Shown here one piece after another: positions 18,155-25,608 of a DNA stretch of 64,000 bases. The notes under the pieces are model-generated. The model did not search any database. It had not been told where the DNA came from and was given only the letters and a program-made list of their open reading frames with translations. The DNA is from JADJDM01 sp044352985 (lineage in GTDB: Bacteria > Bacteroidota > Bacteroidia > B-17B0 > Aurantibacillaceae), in contig JBILCU010000002.1 of NCBI GenBank assembly GCA_044352985.1, positions 186,001-250,000 on the forward strand, given 5' to 3'. Numbering within the stretch: the stretch's first letter is position 1; every line of letters begins with the position of its first letter. The position numbers and the translations under genes were made by a program.

Positions 18155-18904
18155 ATGGCAAGACAAAAAGGTATCATCAAGCTAAAAGGAAAAATCGGAG
18201 ATATTTCCTTTTACAAAACACAGGATGGCCACTTGGCTCGTGAAAAAGGTGGCGTAGATGCGGAACGCATCGCAAATGACGCTGCTTTTGTGCGAACCCG
18301 TGAAAACGGTGCCGAGTTTGGTTCATCGGCCAGTTCAGGTAAAAGCCTGAGAACTGCGCTTTTCTCCATGCTACAAACTGCATCTGATAACAGAGTTGTT
18401 TCTCGTTTAACAAAAGTAATGACCGATATTAAGAACCTTGACCCCACAAGCGTTAGAGGTTTAAGAAATGTTGGTGTTGCTATTGCTTTGCCACAGGCAA
18501 AAGCTTTGTTAAAGAATTTCAACTTTAATAAACGTGCAATTTTAGGAAGCATTTTGTTTCAACCATACGCTGTAAATACAGGTACAGGAGTAATCACCAT
18601 CAATGGTTTAGAACCTGTAAATCATATCAATTTTCCTGCAGGAGCAACTCACATAACCTTAAAAGGTTCTTGGTTGAGATTGGATTTTGCAACTGGATTG
18701 TATGACTTACAACCAAGTAACATTTTGAATTTACCAATTGACGGTGTGGCTACAAACGTTGTTCTAACTCCTTCGGGTGTGCCAAGTGGCGCAGGAACTG
18801 ATTTGTATTTATTACAAATTGAGTTCTACCAAGAGGTAAATGCGGTTCAATATTCATTAAAAAATGGCGCACATAATGCATTGAGCGTTGTTGAAATTGC
18901 TTAA
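18155..18904 (+). CDS. Conserved mobile-element protein of unknown function (DUF6266-like N-terminus?)
   Basis: A 249-residue protein with no signal peptide. The N-terminus KGIIKLKGKIGDISFYKTQD followed by LAREKGG and FVRTRENGAEFG is a pattern I recognise from Bacteroidota islands and prophage remnants. The C-terminal half is strand-rich, with Gly/Thr/Ser turns, as in a structural or binding protein. It heads a same-strand cassette of four genes (18155-19907) that includes two membrane mini-proteins. Likely phage-derived; no enzyme motif is seen. The name DUF6266-like is a guess. Confidence 0.55.
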   Translation: MARQKGIIKLKGKIGDISFYKTQDGHLAREKGGVDAERIANDAAFVRTRENGAEFGSSASSGKSLRTALFSMLQTASDNRVVSRLTKVMTDIKNLDPTSVRGLRNVGVAIALPQAKALLKNFNFNKRAILGSILFQPYAVNTGTGVITINGLEPVNHINFPAGATHITLKGSWLRLDFATGLYDLQPSNILNLPIDGVATNVVLTPSGVPSGAGTDLYLLQIEFYQEVNAVQYSLKNGAHNALSVVEIA

Positions 18905-18916
18905 TGAGAATTAGCT

Positions 18917-19183
18917 ATGGGAAACACTGAAAACAAAAAAGGTTTTGTAAAAACGCTCATAGAGCGTTGCAAATCCGACACTCCTCCATTCTTTAAAAAA
19001 ATGCGATTGGTTGGTTTAACATTAGCTGCTGTGGGTGGCGTATTGGTGGCAGCACCAATTGCCCTACCCGCTGCAATTGTAACCGCTGGCGGTTACTTAA
19101 TTGTTGCAGGAAGCGTAGCGACTGCAGTTAGCCAAGTAGCAGTTAAAGATGAAGAGTGCGAGCCTAAAAAAAAAGAGTATTAA
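18917..19183 (+). CDS. Small two-TM membrane protein, holin-like
   Basis: An 88-residue protein. A basic N-terminal part (GFVKTLIERCKSDTPPFFKKMR) is followed by two closely spaced hydrophobic, Ala/Val/Gly-rich segments (LTLAAVGGVLVAAPIALPAA and TAGGYLIVAGSVATAVSQVA) and a charged tail (EECEPKKKEY). Size and layout fit phage holin-like proteins, but no specific family can be named. It starts 12 bp after the 249-aa gene, so it is co-transcribed with it. Confidence 0.55.
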   Translation: MGNTENKKGFVKTLIERCKSDTPPFFKKMRLVGLTLAAVGGVLVAAPIALPAAIVTAGGYLIVAGSVATAVSQVAVKDEECEPKKKEY

Positions 19184-19203
19184 TTATTAAAATTCATGTT
19201 ATC

Positions 19204-19698
19204 ATGACAGAGAACAATAAAAATGAAACAACTTCAATTATTTCAGTTGAAGTAAAAACGCAAAATTTCAATAGCAAAGGCGAATTGATTGATGCGATTG
19301 CAGCAGGATCTAAATTAACCAAAGCAGATGCAGGGCGTTTGGCTTATGAAGATTTGGATTCTCTAACATTTAAATCAAGTGGCTGTGGTTGCCCTAAAAT
19401 TGAAGTGGATTACAACTCTACTTCTACCGATATTAAATCGGAAGAAAAGGCAAGTAAAAGCACTACGCTTGAAGTAGATGTAAAAGCTCAAATTTTAAAT
19501 ACAGAAAAGAAAGAATTAGTTGATGCAATTGTTGCCGGTTCTAAATTAACTAAGGCTGATTCTGGACGTTTAGAAGGGCAAAAACGAGAAGAATGGTTAA
19601 ACCTTCGCGCTGAAGGTGGATGTGGCGAAGATTGTTCTAAAACAGAAATGCGCAGCCATTCCAAATTAACAAAAGCTGATTCTGGAAAAACTGCTTAA
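19204..19698 (+). CDS. Repeat protein with HU-like helical units and Cys clusters
   Basis: A 164-residue protein built from an internal duplication. Residues about 15-46 and 91-123 share VxVKxQ..N..(K)ELIDAIAAGSKLTKAD(A/S)GRL. A third short copy, SKLTKADSGK, ends the protein. The unit resembles the first helices of HU/IHF proteins (ELIDAIA...L(T/S)KADAGRA), but the DNA-binding arm is absent. Each full unit is followed by a Cys-bearing segment: SSGCGCPK at 58-65 and EGGCGEDCSK at 137-146. The arrangement also resembles a leader-plus-core precursor peptide. No maturation enzyme lies beside it. Confidence 0.55.
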   Translation: MTENNKNETTSIISVEVKTQNFNSKGELIDAIAAGSKLTKADAGRLAYEDLDSLTFKSSGCGCPKIEVDYNSTSTDIKSEEKASKSTTLEVDVKAQILNTEKKELVDAIVAGSKLTKADSGRLEGQKREEWLNLRAEGGCGEDCSKTEMRSHSKLTKADSGKTA

Positions 19699-19700
19699 TC

Positions 19701-19907
19701 ATGTCAAATCATCATAACATAGAGAGCGGAACTATCCTGGGCACTGTTTCCGGTACAGTCTTAACTGTAGTGATGAACATAGGTTCATCCGACATCATAA
19801 AAACAGTAGTCCTTGCTTCACTAGGTGCGGTGGTTAGTTTCAGCGCATCGGTGTTATTGAAATGGTTAGCAAAAAAAATCAGGCGAATGATTAATGGCGA
19901 TGCGTAG
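19701..19907 (+). CDS. Small membrane protein, holin-like
   Basis: A 68-residue protein with two hydrophobic segments (GTILGTVSGTVLTVVMNIG and VVLASLGAVVSFSASVLLKW) and a basic C-terminus (AKKIRRMINGD). This is the layout of small phage holins. It begins 2 bp after the preceding stop codon and is followed by a strong terminator, so it ends the four-gene cassette. Confidence 0.55.
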   Translation: MSNHHNIESGTILGTVSGTVLTVVMNIGSSDIIKTVVLASLGAVVSFSASVLLKWLAKKIRRMINGDA

Positions 19908-19929
19908 TTGTTAATCATTTAAATTTGTA

Positions 19930-19966
19930 AAAGGTCGTGTGCTAAAATGGTACACGACCTTTTTGT
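19930..19966 (+). terminator. Rho-independent terminator of the phage-like cassette
   Basis: Perfect 11-bp stem AAAGGTCGTGT / ACACGACCTTT with an 11-nt loop and a run of T, 22 bp after the stop codon of the 68-aa gene. Confidence 0.85.
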
Positions 19967-19969
19967 TTT

Positions 19970-20385
19970 AGCAGAACCCTAAAAGGGCAAAGCTGAAAGC
20001 TGACGGATACCCGAAGCATAGACCCACACAAAACAGCTGCAGGGCAACTGATAAACTTTAATGCTTGGTGTGGGTGAATGACGAAATGATGACTTGCGCA
20101 AATGCCTATTGAAGGCATAAGGTGAAAGTTGCATGTGCTGAAGCAATACTTGATTGCCAAATGGACAATTGAGGGATTGTGTGCCTGACTTGATACGAGG
20201 ATGTTTTTGCATAATGATTAAATTTTAAATGCGTCCTTAAGCAGGTGGATTAATAAAAACAAAAGGAAACGGAATAAATGAAAGCTCGTGCGTCTGCCTG
20301 TGTTTATGCCGTAGTCTTTTGTTTTTATTAGTGTCGGTAAGTGGGTCAGCCCACCTGCTAACTTTGCATATAAAATTTAATTAGG
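19970..20385. other. Structured non-coding region
   Basis: No convincing gene. Several inverted repeats stand out: ACCCACAC/GTGTGGGT (about 20024-20077), ATGCCT-attga-AGGCAT near 20104-20120, and the large hairpin at 20240-20359 listed separately. It could encode a structured RNA, an origin of transfer or a remnant of a repeat element; nothing in the sequence decides. Confidence 0.4.
20240..20359. repeat. Large hairpin element 1
   Basis: Arms AGCAGGTGG (20240-20248) and CCACCTGCT (20351-20359) enclose a perfect 15-bp stem (20251-20265 with 20316-20330). The right arm is followed by AACTTTGC. Hairpin element 2 at 20919-21089 ends in the same way. Confidence 0.7.
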
Positions 20386-20397
20386 CAAAAATGCCCA

Positions 20398-20820
20398 CTA
20401 TTTATGAAACATTTTGTAAACCATTGATTGGCGAACCTGATGAATTAATTTAATTTGTTGAGTGAGGTTTGCTTGATGTTTATCCAACTGCTGGAAATAA
20501 CCTATTATTTCATTAAAATCTGCCTTATTTTGAGAGATTGTGATATTTGCATGGTGCAATGCCATTGTAAATTCATCAATGCGTATAAACTCAATTACAG
20601 AGCCAATTAATATTTGATGAAAATATTTGCCTTGCCATAATGCCTGGCATAAATAATAGAAGTGCCATTTTTCATCTTCATTATCTGCAAGAAATACAAA
20701 GGAATTACTAAACCAATCTGGGCTTGGTTTACCTGCATTTCTGCCTTTGTTTAAAATAAAAAAATGTGGTTGACTGTAGGTTACACCTAATTTGTGAGTT
20801 TTGATTTTTGGATTGAGCAT
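20398..20820 (-). CDS. DUF6943-like mobile-element protein
   Basis: A 140-residue protein if started at the ATG at 20820 (MLNPKIKTHKLG). A longer frame adds 11 residues with no support. The segment PHFFILNKGRNAGKP is the clearest family mark, followed by FVFLADNEDEKWHFYYLCQALW. Similar proteins occur in Bacteroidota conjugative and mobilisable elements, with unknown function. It is flanked on both sides by large hairpin elements with matching ends, which makes it look like a small movable cassette. Confidence 0.65.
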   Translation of the reverse strand: MLNPKIKTHKLGVTYSQPHFFILNKGRNAGKPSPDWFSNSFVFLADNEDEKWHFYYLCQALWQGKYFHQILIGSVIEFIRIDEFTMALHHANITISQNKADFNEIIGYFQQLDKHQANLTQQIKLIHQVRQSMVYKMFHK

Positions 20821-20918
20821 AATTATGGATTTAAAAATTATGCTAACCCACATGCCCCATATATTTTTAAAAGAAAAAATAAAAACCGAAAAAAATAAAA
20901 AAGAAAGCCGAACTAAAA

Positions 20919-21089
20919 GGCGGGCATGCCAAGGTTGTCAAGGTTTTTGACTAAAAAAATACTACCTGAATGCGGCAAATAAAAAAGCTATTTGCATTAA
21001 TTTAAGCCGCATGAAGCGTGGAGATTTTTTTAGCAAAACCCGAAGGGCTTGACCTTGATAAGCTTGAAGGGCTGGCTTGTGCGCCCGCC
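20919..21089. repeat. Large hairpin element 2
   Basis: Nested inverted repeats: GGCGGGC (20919-20925) with GCCCGCC (21083-21089), CTAAAAAAAT (20951-20960) with ATTTTTTTAG (21024-21033), and ATGCGGC (20970-20976) with GCCGCAT (21006-21012). The right arm is followed by TAACTTTGCGG, close to element 1. It fills most of the gap between the DUF6943-like gene and the GIY-YIG gene. Confidence 0.7.
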
Positions 21090-21129
21090 TAACTTTGCGG
21101 TGTTTTTTAATTTAGGATTGGAACAGAAA

Positions 21130-21672
21130 TTATTGTTTACCAATTAATGGCTTGTGTCTCGCGCGCAATTCTCTTTCGATGTTAACTAATAGAAACTGAA
21201 ACAAATAGTTCGGAAAGGATTCCGTCATATTTAATTCGTATGATCCGAAAGAAAAATCTGCTACTTCAATTATTTCCTTCCTATGTGCCATCTTTAAGGA
21301 ATAGGTTGTTTTATCAATAGGTTGAAAACAATGCTCAGTAACTCTTGAAAGTAATTCTTCTGATTTTCCAATGTAAAGTGGATGCCATTTGTCTTTTTCC
21401 AGAACCTTGATTTTCTTCTTATTTATTCTACCCGAATGCATTTTTTGGGCAGCACCTTTCCAGCGTGCAATGAAGTCTTCGTAAGTAAGATCTTCTTTTG
21501 GCTTTATGAAAAATAAATAGATGCCAGGCTTTTTGTTAATAGAAAATGTATAGTCAGGTTTAAATAAAATGTCGGTTCTTATAAACACAGAAGTTTCTGC
21601 TTTCTTAAGCAATTCGGGTTTAATTTCTTCCCAATTTTTATTTAATGCGCTAAGGAATGGATCTACTTTCAT
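21130..21672 (-). CDS. GIY-YIG domain protein
   Basis: A 180-residue protein. The nuclease signature is present as PGIYLFFIK (GIY at about residues 50-53) and WHPLYIGKSEELLSRVTEH (YIG, with the conserved Arg five to six residues after it). A C-terminal NIERELRARHKPLIGKQ supplies the metal-binding Glu position and a basic tail like that of UvrC-type and T5orf172-type nucleases. It is the last gene of the five-gene operon and starts 7 bp after the ClpP-like gene stops. In that setting a nucleic-acid-cutting effector is plausible, but a housekeeping-like passenger cannot be excluded. Confidence 0.75.
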   Translation of the reverse strand: MKVDPFLSALNKNWEEIKPELLKKAETSVFIRTDILFKPDYTFSINKKPGIYLFFIKPKEDLTYEDFIARWKGAAQKMHSGRINKKKIKVLEKDKWHPLYIGKSEELLSRVTEHCFQPIDKTTYSLKMAHRKEIIEVADFSFGSYELNMTESFPNYLFQFLLVNIERELRARHKPLIGKQ

Positions 21673-21679
21673 GACAAAT

Positions 21680-22795
21680 CTATATAAATACTGTTTCGGG
21701 GGCTTCTGGAAGTGTTGGGATTACTCGATGAGCAATTTCAAAATTCAAAGCAACTTTTTCCTGAAAATTTTCATCAATGCCTGTTTGTAAACTTTGGTTA
21801 AATAGAAGTACTCCCATTTTTGTTTTTTTTATCAGAATATCTGCCATAACTGTATTGCAGTGTTTAGAAAATTCATCAATCTCGCCAGTACTTTTTTTTC
21901 TAGTACTATGAATCATAAAGTTATGGCTAGGAAGAGTAAATCGGTTCTTTTTAAATGCTAAATACAGTACCATACCGCATGATTCTACTTTGCCCGAATT
22001 GTAAACAGAGAACTTTGCTTTAAGTAATAGTGGCTGTAGTTTATCATAAAATTCTATTGCATAAGGAAACTCGCCACCATGTGTATCGATAAAAATATTT
22101 ATTGATTTATGGCCAGAATCAATTGCTTTTTCAATTTCTGATAGTAAGCTAAGAATTGATGGTTGGTCAATACGTTTTTTATAAATAATATTTATTGTAG
22201 CGTCACTGTGCAACATATATTCATCTTCGTTATCAAATAATTCAAATAAAGGATCCATTACATCTAAGATATGAAAACCATAAACAAGCACAGAAGGCAT
22301 GTTTCCTGAAAATTTATGTGTGTTTGCAGAATTCATTGGCAACGGATATCTAGCACCCCAACGTATCATATCCGTTAAGTGGCGCAAAACCTCTTTCAAT
22401 GGTTTACTTTCTTCCTCAGTTTTATACAAACCAGTTTCTTGTTTGAATATTCCTACAACTTCAGCAAGTTGTAATAAATCATGAGTTTTACCCGCTTTTG
22501 GCCCTATTGCTTTTACAATAACTTCGCCATTTGAAATTTCATATTTTACAGATGAAGGTTGATGCTTTATTATTAAGGCTTTAAATCCATTTTCAATAGC
22601 AATTCCCCAATGATAATGTGCATTACTAAATATTGTTATATACTCATCAAAATTACCCTCTTCCTTTGCCCTTAAAAGTAGGTCTCCTTGAGTAATGGAA
22701 TCCAATAATGCTTCTGCTACTTTTTTTTGTTGACGACTAAAATCAAACCAAATTTTATGATTTGTTAAAGCTTCTATAGATTTATGTTGAGGCAC
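21680..22795 (-). CDS. HEPN-like / ClpP-like serine protease fusion
   Basis: A 371-residue protein in two parts. Residues about 1-190 are helical, with a HEPN-type pattern (NAHYHWGIAIENGFKALIIKH, later GKTHDLLQLAE and RYPLP); no clear R-x4-6-H RNase motif is visible. Residues about 200-371 match the ClpP/SDH fold: SINIFIDTHGGEFPYAIEFYDKL, nucleophile region GKVESCGMVLYLAF (Ser272) and LPSHNFMIHS (His296). An acidic residue in TGIDENFQEKVAL lies where ClpP has its third catalytic residue. No transmembrane segment or AAA partner is seen. It is coupled to the upstream nucleotidyltransferase by a 7-bp gap and is probably the protease effector or a processing factor of the operon. Confidence 0.72.
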   Translation of the reverse strand: MPQHKSIEALTNHKIWFDFSRQQKKVAEALLDSITQGDLLLRAKEEGNFDEYITIFSNAHYHWGIAIENGFKALIIKHQPSSVKYEISNGEVIVKAIGPKAGKTHDLLQLAEVVGIFKQETGLYKTEEESKPLKEVLRHLTDMIRWGARYPLPMNSANTHKFSGNMPSVLVYGFHILDVMDPLFELFDNEDEYMLHSDATINIIYKKRIDQPSILSLLSEIEKAIDSGHKSINIFIDTHGGEFPYAIEFYDKLQPLLLKAKFSVYNSGKVESCGMVLYLAFKKNRFTLPSHNFMIHSTRKKSTGEIDEFSKHCNTVMADILIKKTKMGVLLFNQSLQTGIDENFQEKVALNFEIAHRVIPTLPEAPETVFI

Positions 22796-22802
22796 ACTAT
22801 TG

Positions 22803-23600
22803 TTATTTAACGTGAGGTAAGAAACTCATTAATTCTTGTTCTATGTATTCCGGAATATTATCTTTTTCAAAAACTTTTAGGCGTCTTCGCTTTTCAAATA
22901 ATTCATCGATGGCTTTCCTTTCTTTTGGTTCATGCCTTTGGTCTGCGATATCGTAAATTATTTCGTAAAAGAATTCTTTTAGATTCTTTCTTGGATAATT
23001 TCTACCTGTAGCAAAGTTTTCTAAATAATACGAAGTGAAAGGGCCTCCCTGTAAAACATTCCAGTATTTCATCAATTTTAAAAGAGGTATCATTAATTGT
23101 TTTTCCTGCTCGTTTTTATCAAGAACCCTTTTCTTAAATTTTACAGGATTTGTCTCGAGCCATTTGAAATCCTTACTTGGAGGGGCAGGAATAAGTAAAC
23201 CAGAGTTACTCCAGGAATCTTTATCTGAAATTGCAGGTACTAATTCAAATCGTACATGATCTAATTCAACTACAATACTTGGATACTGAGGGAAGACGCT
23301 TGATTTCGGGTAGGTTTTTTCCGAAAATGACCTGAGTTGATTTAAATATGTTTGAGGTTGGAATTCGTCCTTTTTGAAGATTACTAATATATCAACATCG
23401 GCATCTTTGTCAATGGCCTGAGGTAACATTGTGCCTCTATCATAGGAACCGAAAACAGTTACGTCAGCGAGACGATTTTGAAACAAGCCCCAAATTTTCT
23501 CTTTTAGAAAAGTGAGAGATGTGTCAATTTTCTTTTTCTCACTATCAGGAACAACAAGTTGTTGGGATAGTTTAGTGAGATAGTCATTAATATCCGTCAT
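22803..23600 (-). CDS. CD-NTase-like (SMODS) nucleotidyltransferase, second copy
   Basis: A 265-residue protein. The polymerase-beta-type signature is VFGSYDRGTMLPQ (Gly51-Ser52) followed by DADVDILV (Asp68, Asp70). A later strand VRFELVPA puts Glu119 at the place of the third metal-binding acid. Residues about 150-265 are helical, as in OAS/cGAS-like enzymes. Such proteins make cyclic or linear oligonucleotide messengers when triggered by phage. It overlaps the SLATT-like gene by 4 bp, which argues for one functional unit. Unlike the first nucleotidyltransferase, it keeps a full set of acidic residues, so it is the better candidate for the active synthase. Confidence 0.78.
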   Translation of the reverse strand: MTDINDYLTKLSQQLVVPDSEKKKIDTSLTFLKEKIWGLFQNRLADVTVFGSYDRGTMLPQAIDKDADVDILVIFKKDEFQPQTYLNQLRSFSEKTYPKSSVFPQYPSIVVELDHVRFELVPAISDKDSWSNSGLLIPAPPSKDFKWLETNPVKFKKRVLDKNEQEKQLMIPLLKLMKYWNVLQGGPFTSYYLENFATGRNYPRKNLKEFFYEIIYDIADQRHEPKERKAIDELFEKRRRLKVFEKDNIPEYIEQELMSFLPHVK

Positions 23601-24145
23601 ACTTTGAGTTCTTCTTTTGTATAATCTGCGTAGCCTTTGTCAATGTTCTCTTTTGTCTTAAGAAAGTCCACCTCTTTTGTTATAGGTGCAGCGTTACTAA
23701 AAGAAGTGTACTCTGTGATATACTCGTCTAGCTTTTTCAAAAGATCTTGTTCTGAAATCAAAGTATCAATGTAAGCAGCCTCCGTTGTTCTTACTTTTTT
23801 ATAAAGCAGGTTTATGTTGTTTGCAGTACTGTAATGTTTACTTGATAATTCGATTTTATCATTATACCCGGTGAATGTTGTAGTATAAAGCATCAGGAAA
23901 CCACCCAATGCTCCCAGAACATTTACAATGACCTGAATAATAACTGTGTCGCCTGGTATTTTATCCCAAACACCAACATTCATGATTGTAGAAAATGATG
24001 CAGATATAGTTCCTATAATTAGGAATAGTCTAAAGCGATGAGCTTCTGTATGAACTCTTTGGCCAGCATTAAAATGAGTGTCCTTATTATAAAGGCAATC
24101 GACCTTTAATTTTCTCAATGCTTTTAAGGTTTCTGTTGCTTTCAT
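23597..24145 (-). CDS. SLATT-like two-TM effector protein
   Basis: A 182-residue protein. A basic N-terminal helix (ETLKALRKLKVDCLYNKDTHF) is followed by two membrane segments (about 39-60 and 67-91, separated by the short loop DKIPGD) and a long helical C-terminus. This matches SLATT proteins, the two-TM partners of SMODS nucleotidyltransferases, predicted to open pores on sensing a nucleotide signal. Its place between two nucleotidyltransferase genes, overlapping both (1 bp and 4 bp), supports the call. Its subfamily cannot be fixed by eye. Confidence 0.75.
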   Translation of the reverse strand: MKATETLKALRKLKVDCLYNKDTHFNAGQRVHTEAHRFRLFLIIGTISASFSTIMNVGVWDKIPGDTVIIQVIVNVLGALGGFLMLYTTTFTGYNDKIELSSKHYSTANNINLLYKKVRTTEAAYIDTLISEQDLLKKLDEYITEYTSFSNAAPITKEVDFLKTKENIDKGYADYTKEELKV

Positions 24146-24873
24146 TATTTATTTTCTATGTATTTAAGCCACTCTGTTTTTAATTGCGCTTCATTCAAAC
24201 GCGCACTCATTCCAACCAAATCAACCATTTTTACCGAGTCATTATGCAAATTATGAAATTTGAAAAACGATTGCATCATCGCTGTTATAGTAAGGTTGTG
24301 AGAAAAATTTGAATTAAAAGCATTGACTACTTTCTGTTCGATATCAAAATTCTTAATCCCTTTTTTATGGCATTTGTTCCACAGTTTCAAAATTTTGATC
24401 AAAGATCCGTACTGTGAATTTTTTCCTTTGAGCGAAGCAACGGATGTTTCAAGCGGAGTTAAATTAATTGGACGCCATCCTAATAAATTATCATTGGGAA
24501 TGCTGATGGTTGTTGAATAAATATCTTTCTTATATGGAGTAATGTTAAAAGGTATCTTGTCGAAATCAACGAGAATAGATGGTTTATCCTGCTTTATTGT
24601 TGAGCTTGAATAGGTTTTTACCAAACAACTTTTAAGTCTGTCTAAAGCAGCCTGGGGATTACCTGATCCTGTATATTGATAGTAAACATCTACATCACTA
24701 ATGCCTTTAACCATTGTATTTCTTTTATATGAACCTGCCACAAATGATTCGTTAAAGTCCGGCTGGTTTTTTATGATGCCTCTCATGTGATTTGATGAAG
24801 AAGCAATATTGCTTATTTCAGATTGAGAATATGAGATTAAGTCAGCTTTCTCAAGGATGATTTTATTGAGCAT
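24145..24873 (-). CDS. CD-NTase-like nucleotidyltransferase, first copy (possibly inactive)
   Basis: A 242-residue protein starting at the ATG at 24873; a longer in-frame extension runs into hairpin-rich DNA and is rejected. The signature is VAGSYKRNTMVKGISDVDV (Gly47-Ser48, Asp60, Asp62). On the strand expected to bring the third acidic residue the sequence is IPFNITPY, so Asn110 stands where Asp or Glu is usual. It may therefore be a pseudoenzyme that senses or regulates the second nucleotidyltransferase; this is inference. It is the promoter-proximal gene of the operon and overlaps the SLATT-like gene by 1 bp. A TATATTTA box (24895-24902, minus strand) could be its -7 element. Confidence 0.72.
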   Translation of the reverse strand: MLNKIILEKADLISYSQSEISNIASSSNHMRGIIKNQPDFNESFVAGSYKRNTMVKGISDVDVYYQYTGSGNPQAALDRLKSCLVKTYSSSTIKQDKPSILVDFDKIPFNITPYKKDIYSTTISIPNDNLLGWRPINLTPLETSVASLKGKNSQYGSLIKILKLWNKCHKKGIKNFDIEQKVVNAFNSNFSHNLTITAMMQSFFKFHNLHNDSVKMVDLVGMSARLNEAQLKTEWLKYIENK

Positions 24874-25117
24874 AAAGGTGGTTTTTTTGTATAGTAAATA
24901 TAATAAAAAAGTGCTTCTAAATTGAACCGATTTTAATGGGCTGGGGTTATAGCGCCTGCGGCTGTGCGGTGGGAGAAGTGGCTGCAATGAATGAAGTGCA
25001 ACGGAATGGATTGCGGACACTTGTGCAGCTTTAGCGAGCCGTCCTGCGAGTGGAGCCTTGGGTGGGAGCACGGGAGTGCCGACTAAGGCACGGGTGCGAC
25101 CTATGTTGTAAACACAA

Positions 25118-25164
25118 GGGGCTGGCGGAGTTTTTGTTTTTCTTACAAAAACTGTGACAGCCCC
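25118..25164. repeat. Perfect two-part hairpin
   Basis: GGGGCTG (25118-25124) pairs with CAGCCCC (25158-25164), and inside it AGTTTTTGT (25129-25137) pairs with ACAAAAACT (25145-25153). It lies in the GC-raised spacer and has no coding neighbour close by. Confidence 0.7.
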
Positions 25165-25390
25165 GCAGCCCAAGGCGACCAGCAGGCGAGCAAAATTATG
25201 GGCAGCCGGCATTGCGAGAAGCGACTGAAATGAACGAAGCGAAATGAAACCCAGCGCAGAGAATGAAGTGGCTTTGAGCAATGAAGGAGGCTGACGTGAC
25301 GAAGCTCGTGCAAAATGCAAAAAGTGTGACAAACTTTTAACCCACTGAGTAGCGCAATGAAACGAAGTGAGAATGAGCAACGGAAGTGGG

Positions 25391-25448
25391 CAATGTAGCT
25401 TTTGCTAAAAACCTTAAAAAATAGACACAAAAAGCAAATGCTACATTG
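25391..25448. repeat. Inverted repeat with an extended stem
   Basis: CAATGTAGC (25391-25399) pairs with GCTACATTG (25440-25448). The flanking TTTGCT/AGCAAA (25401-25406 with 25433-25438) extends the stem with a small offset. Confidence 0.65.
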
Positions 25449-25587
25449 GTTTGGCGCATCTTTTTGCTTTGCACCAGCTGAGGAACACCTTATAACCTTT
25501 GTGTTGACTTGTGTGCAGAATCTTCTTTTCGAATATAAATATTTCTTGTAAAAAGGATTTAATGCGTGCGAGATTTCAGCAGATTAC

Positions 25588-25608
25588 CTTTTTATTTTTC
25601 ATAAAAAG
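25588..25608 (-). terminator. Possible terminator after the six-gene operon
   Basis: CTTTTTAT (25588-25595) and ATAAAAAG (25601-25608) form an 8-bp AT-rich stem about 57 bp past the pfkB-like stop codon. It lacks a clean T run, so termination is only plausible. Confidence 0.4.

Noticed and set aside
19970..20385. Origin of transfer (oriT)
   Set aside because: Inverted repeats are present, but no relaxase or mobilisation gene is in the island, so there is no positive support.
20240..21089. Integron attC sites
   Set aside because: A GCCTAAC string fits RYYYAAC, but no GTTRRRY partner stands at the proper place and no integron integrase is visible.
24874..25380. N-terminal extension of the first nucleotidyltransferase to 25380
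   Set aside because: The extra residues are translated from hairpin-rich DNA, contain no conserved motif, and the ATG at 24873 starts a normal-length domain.
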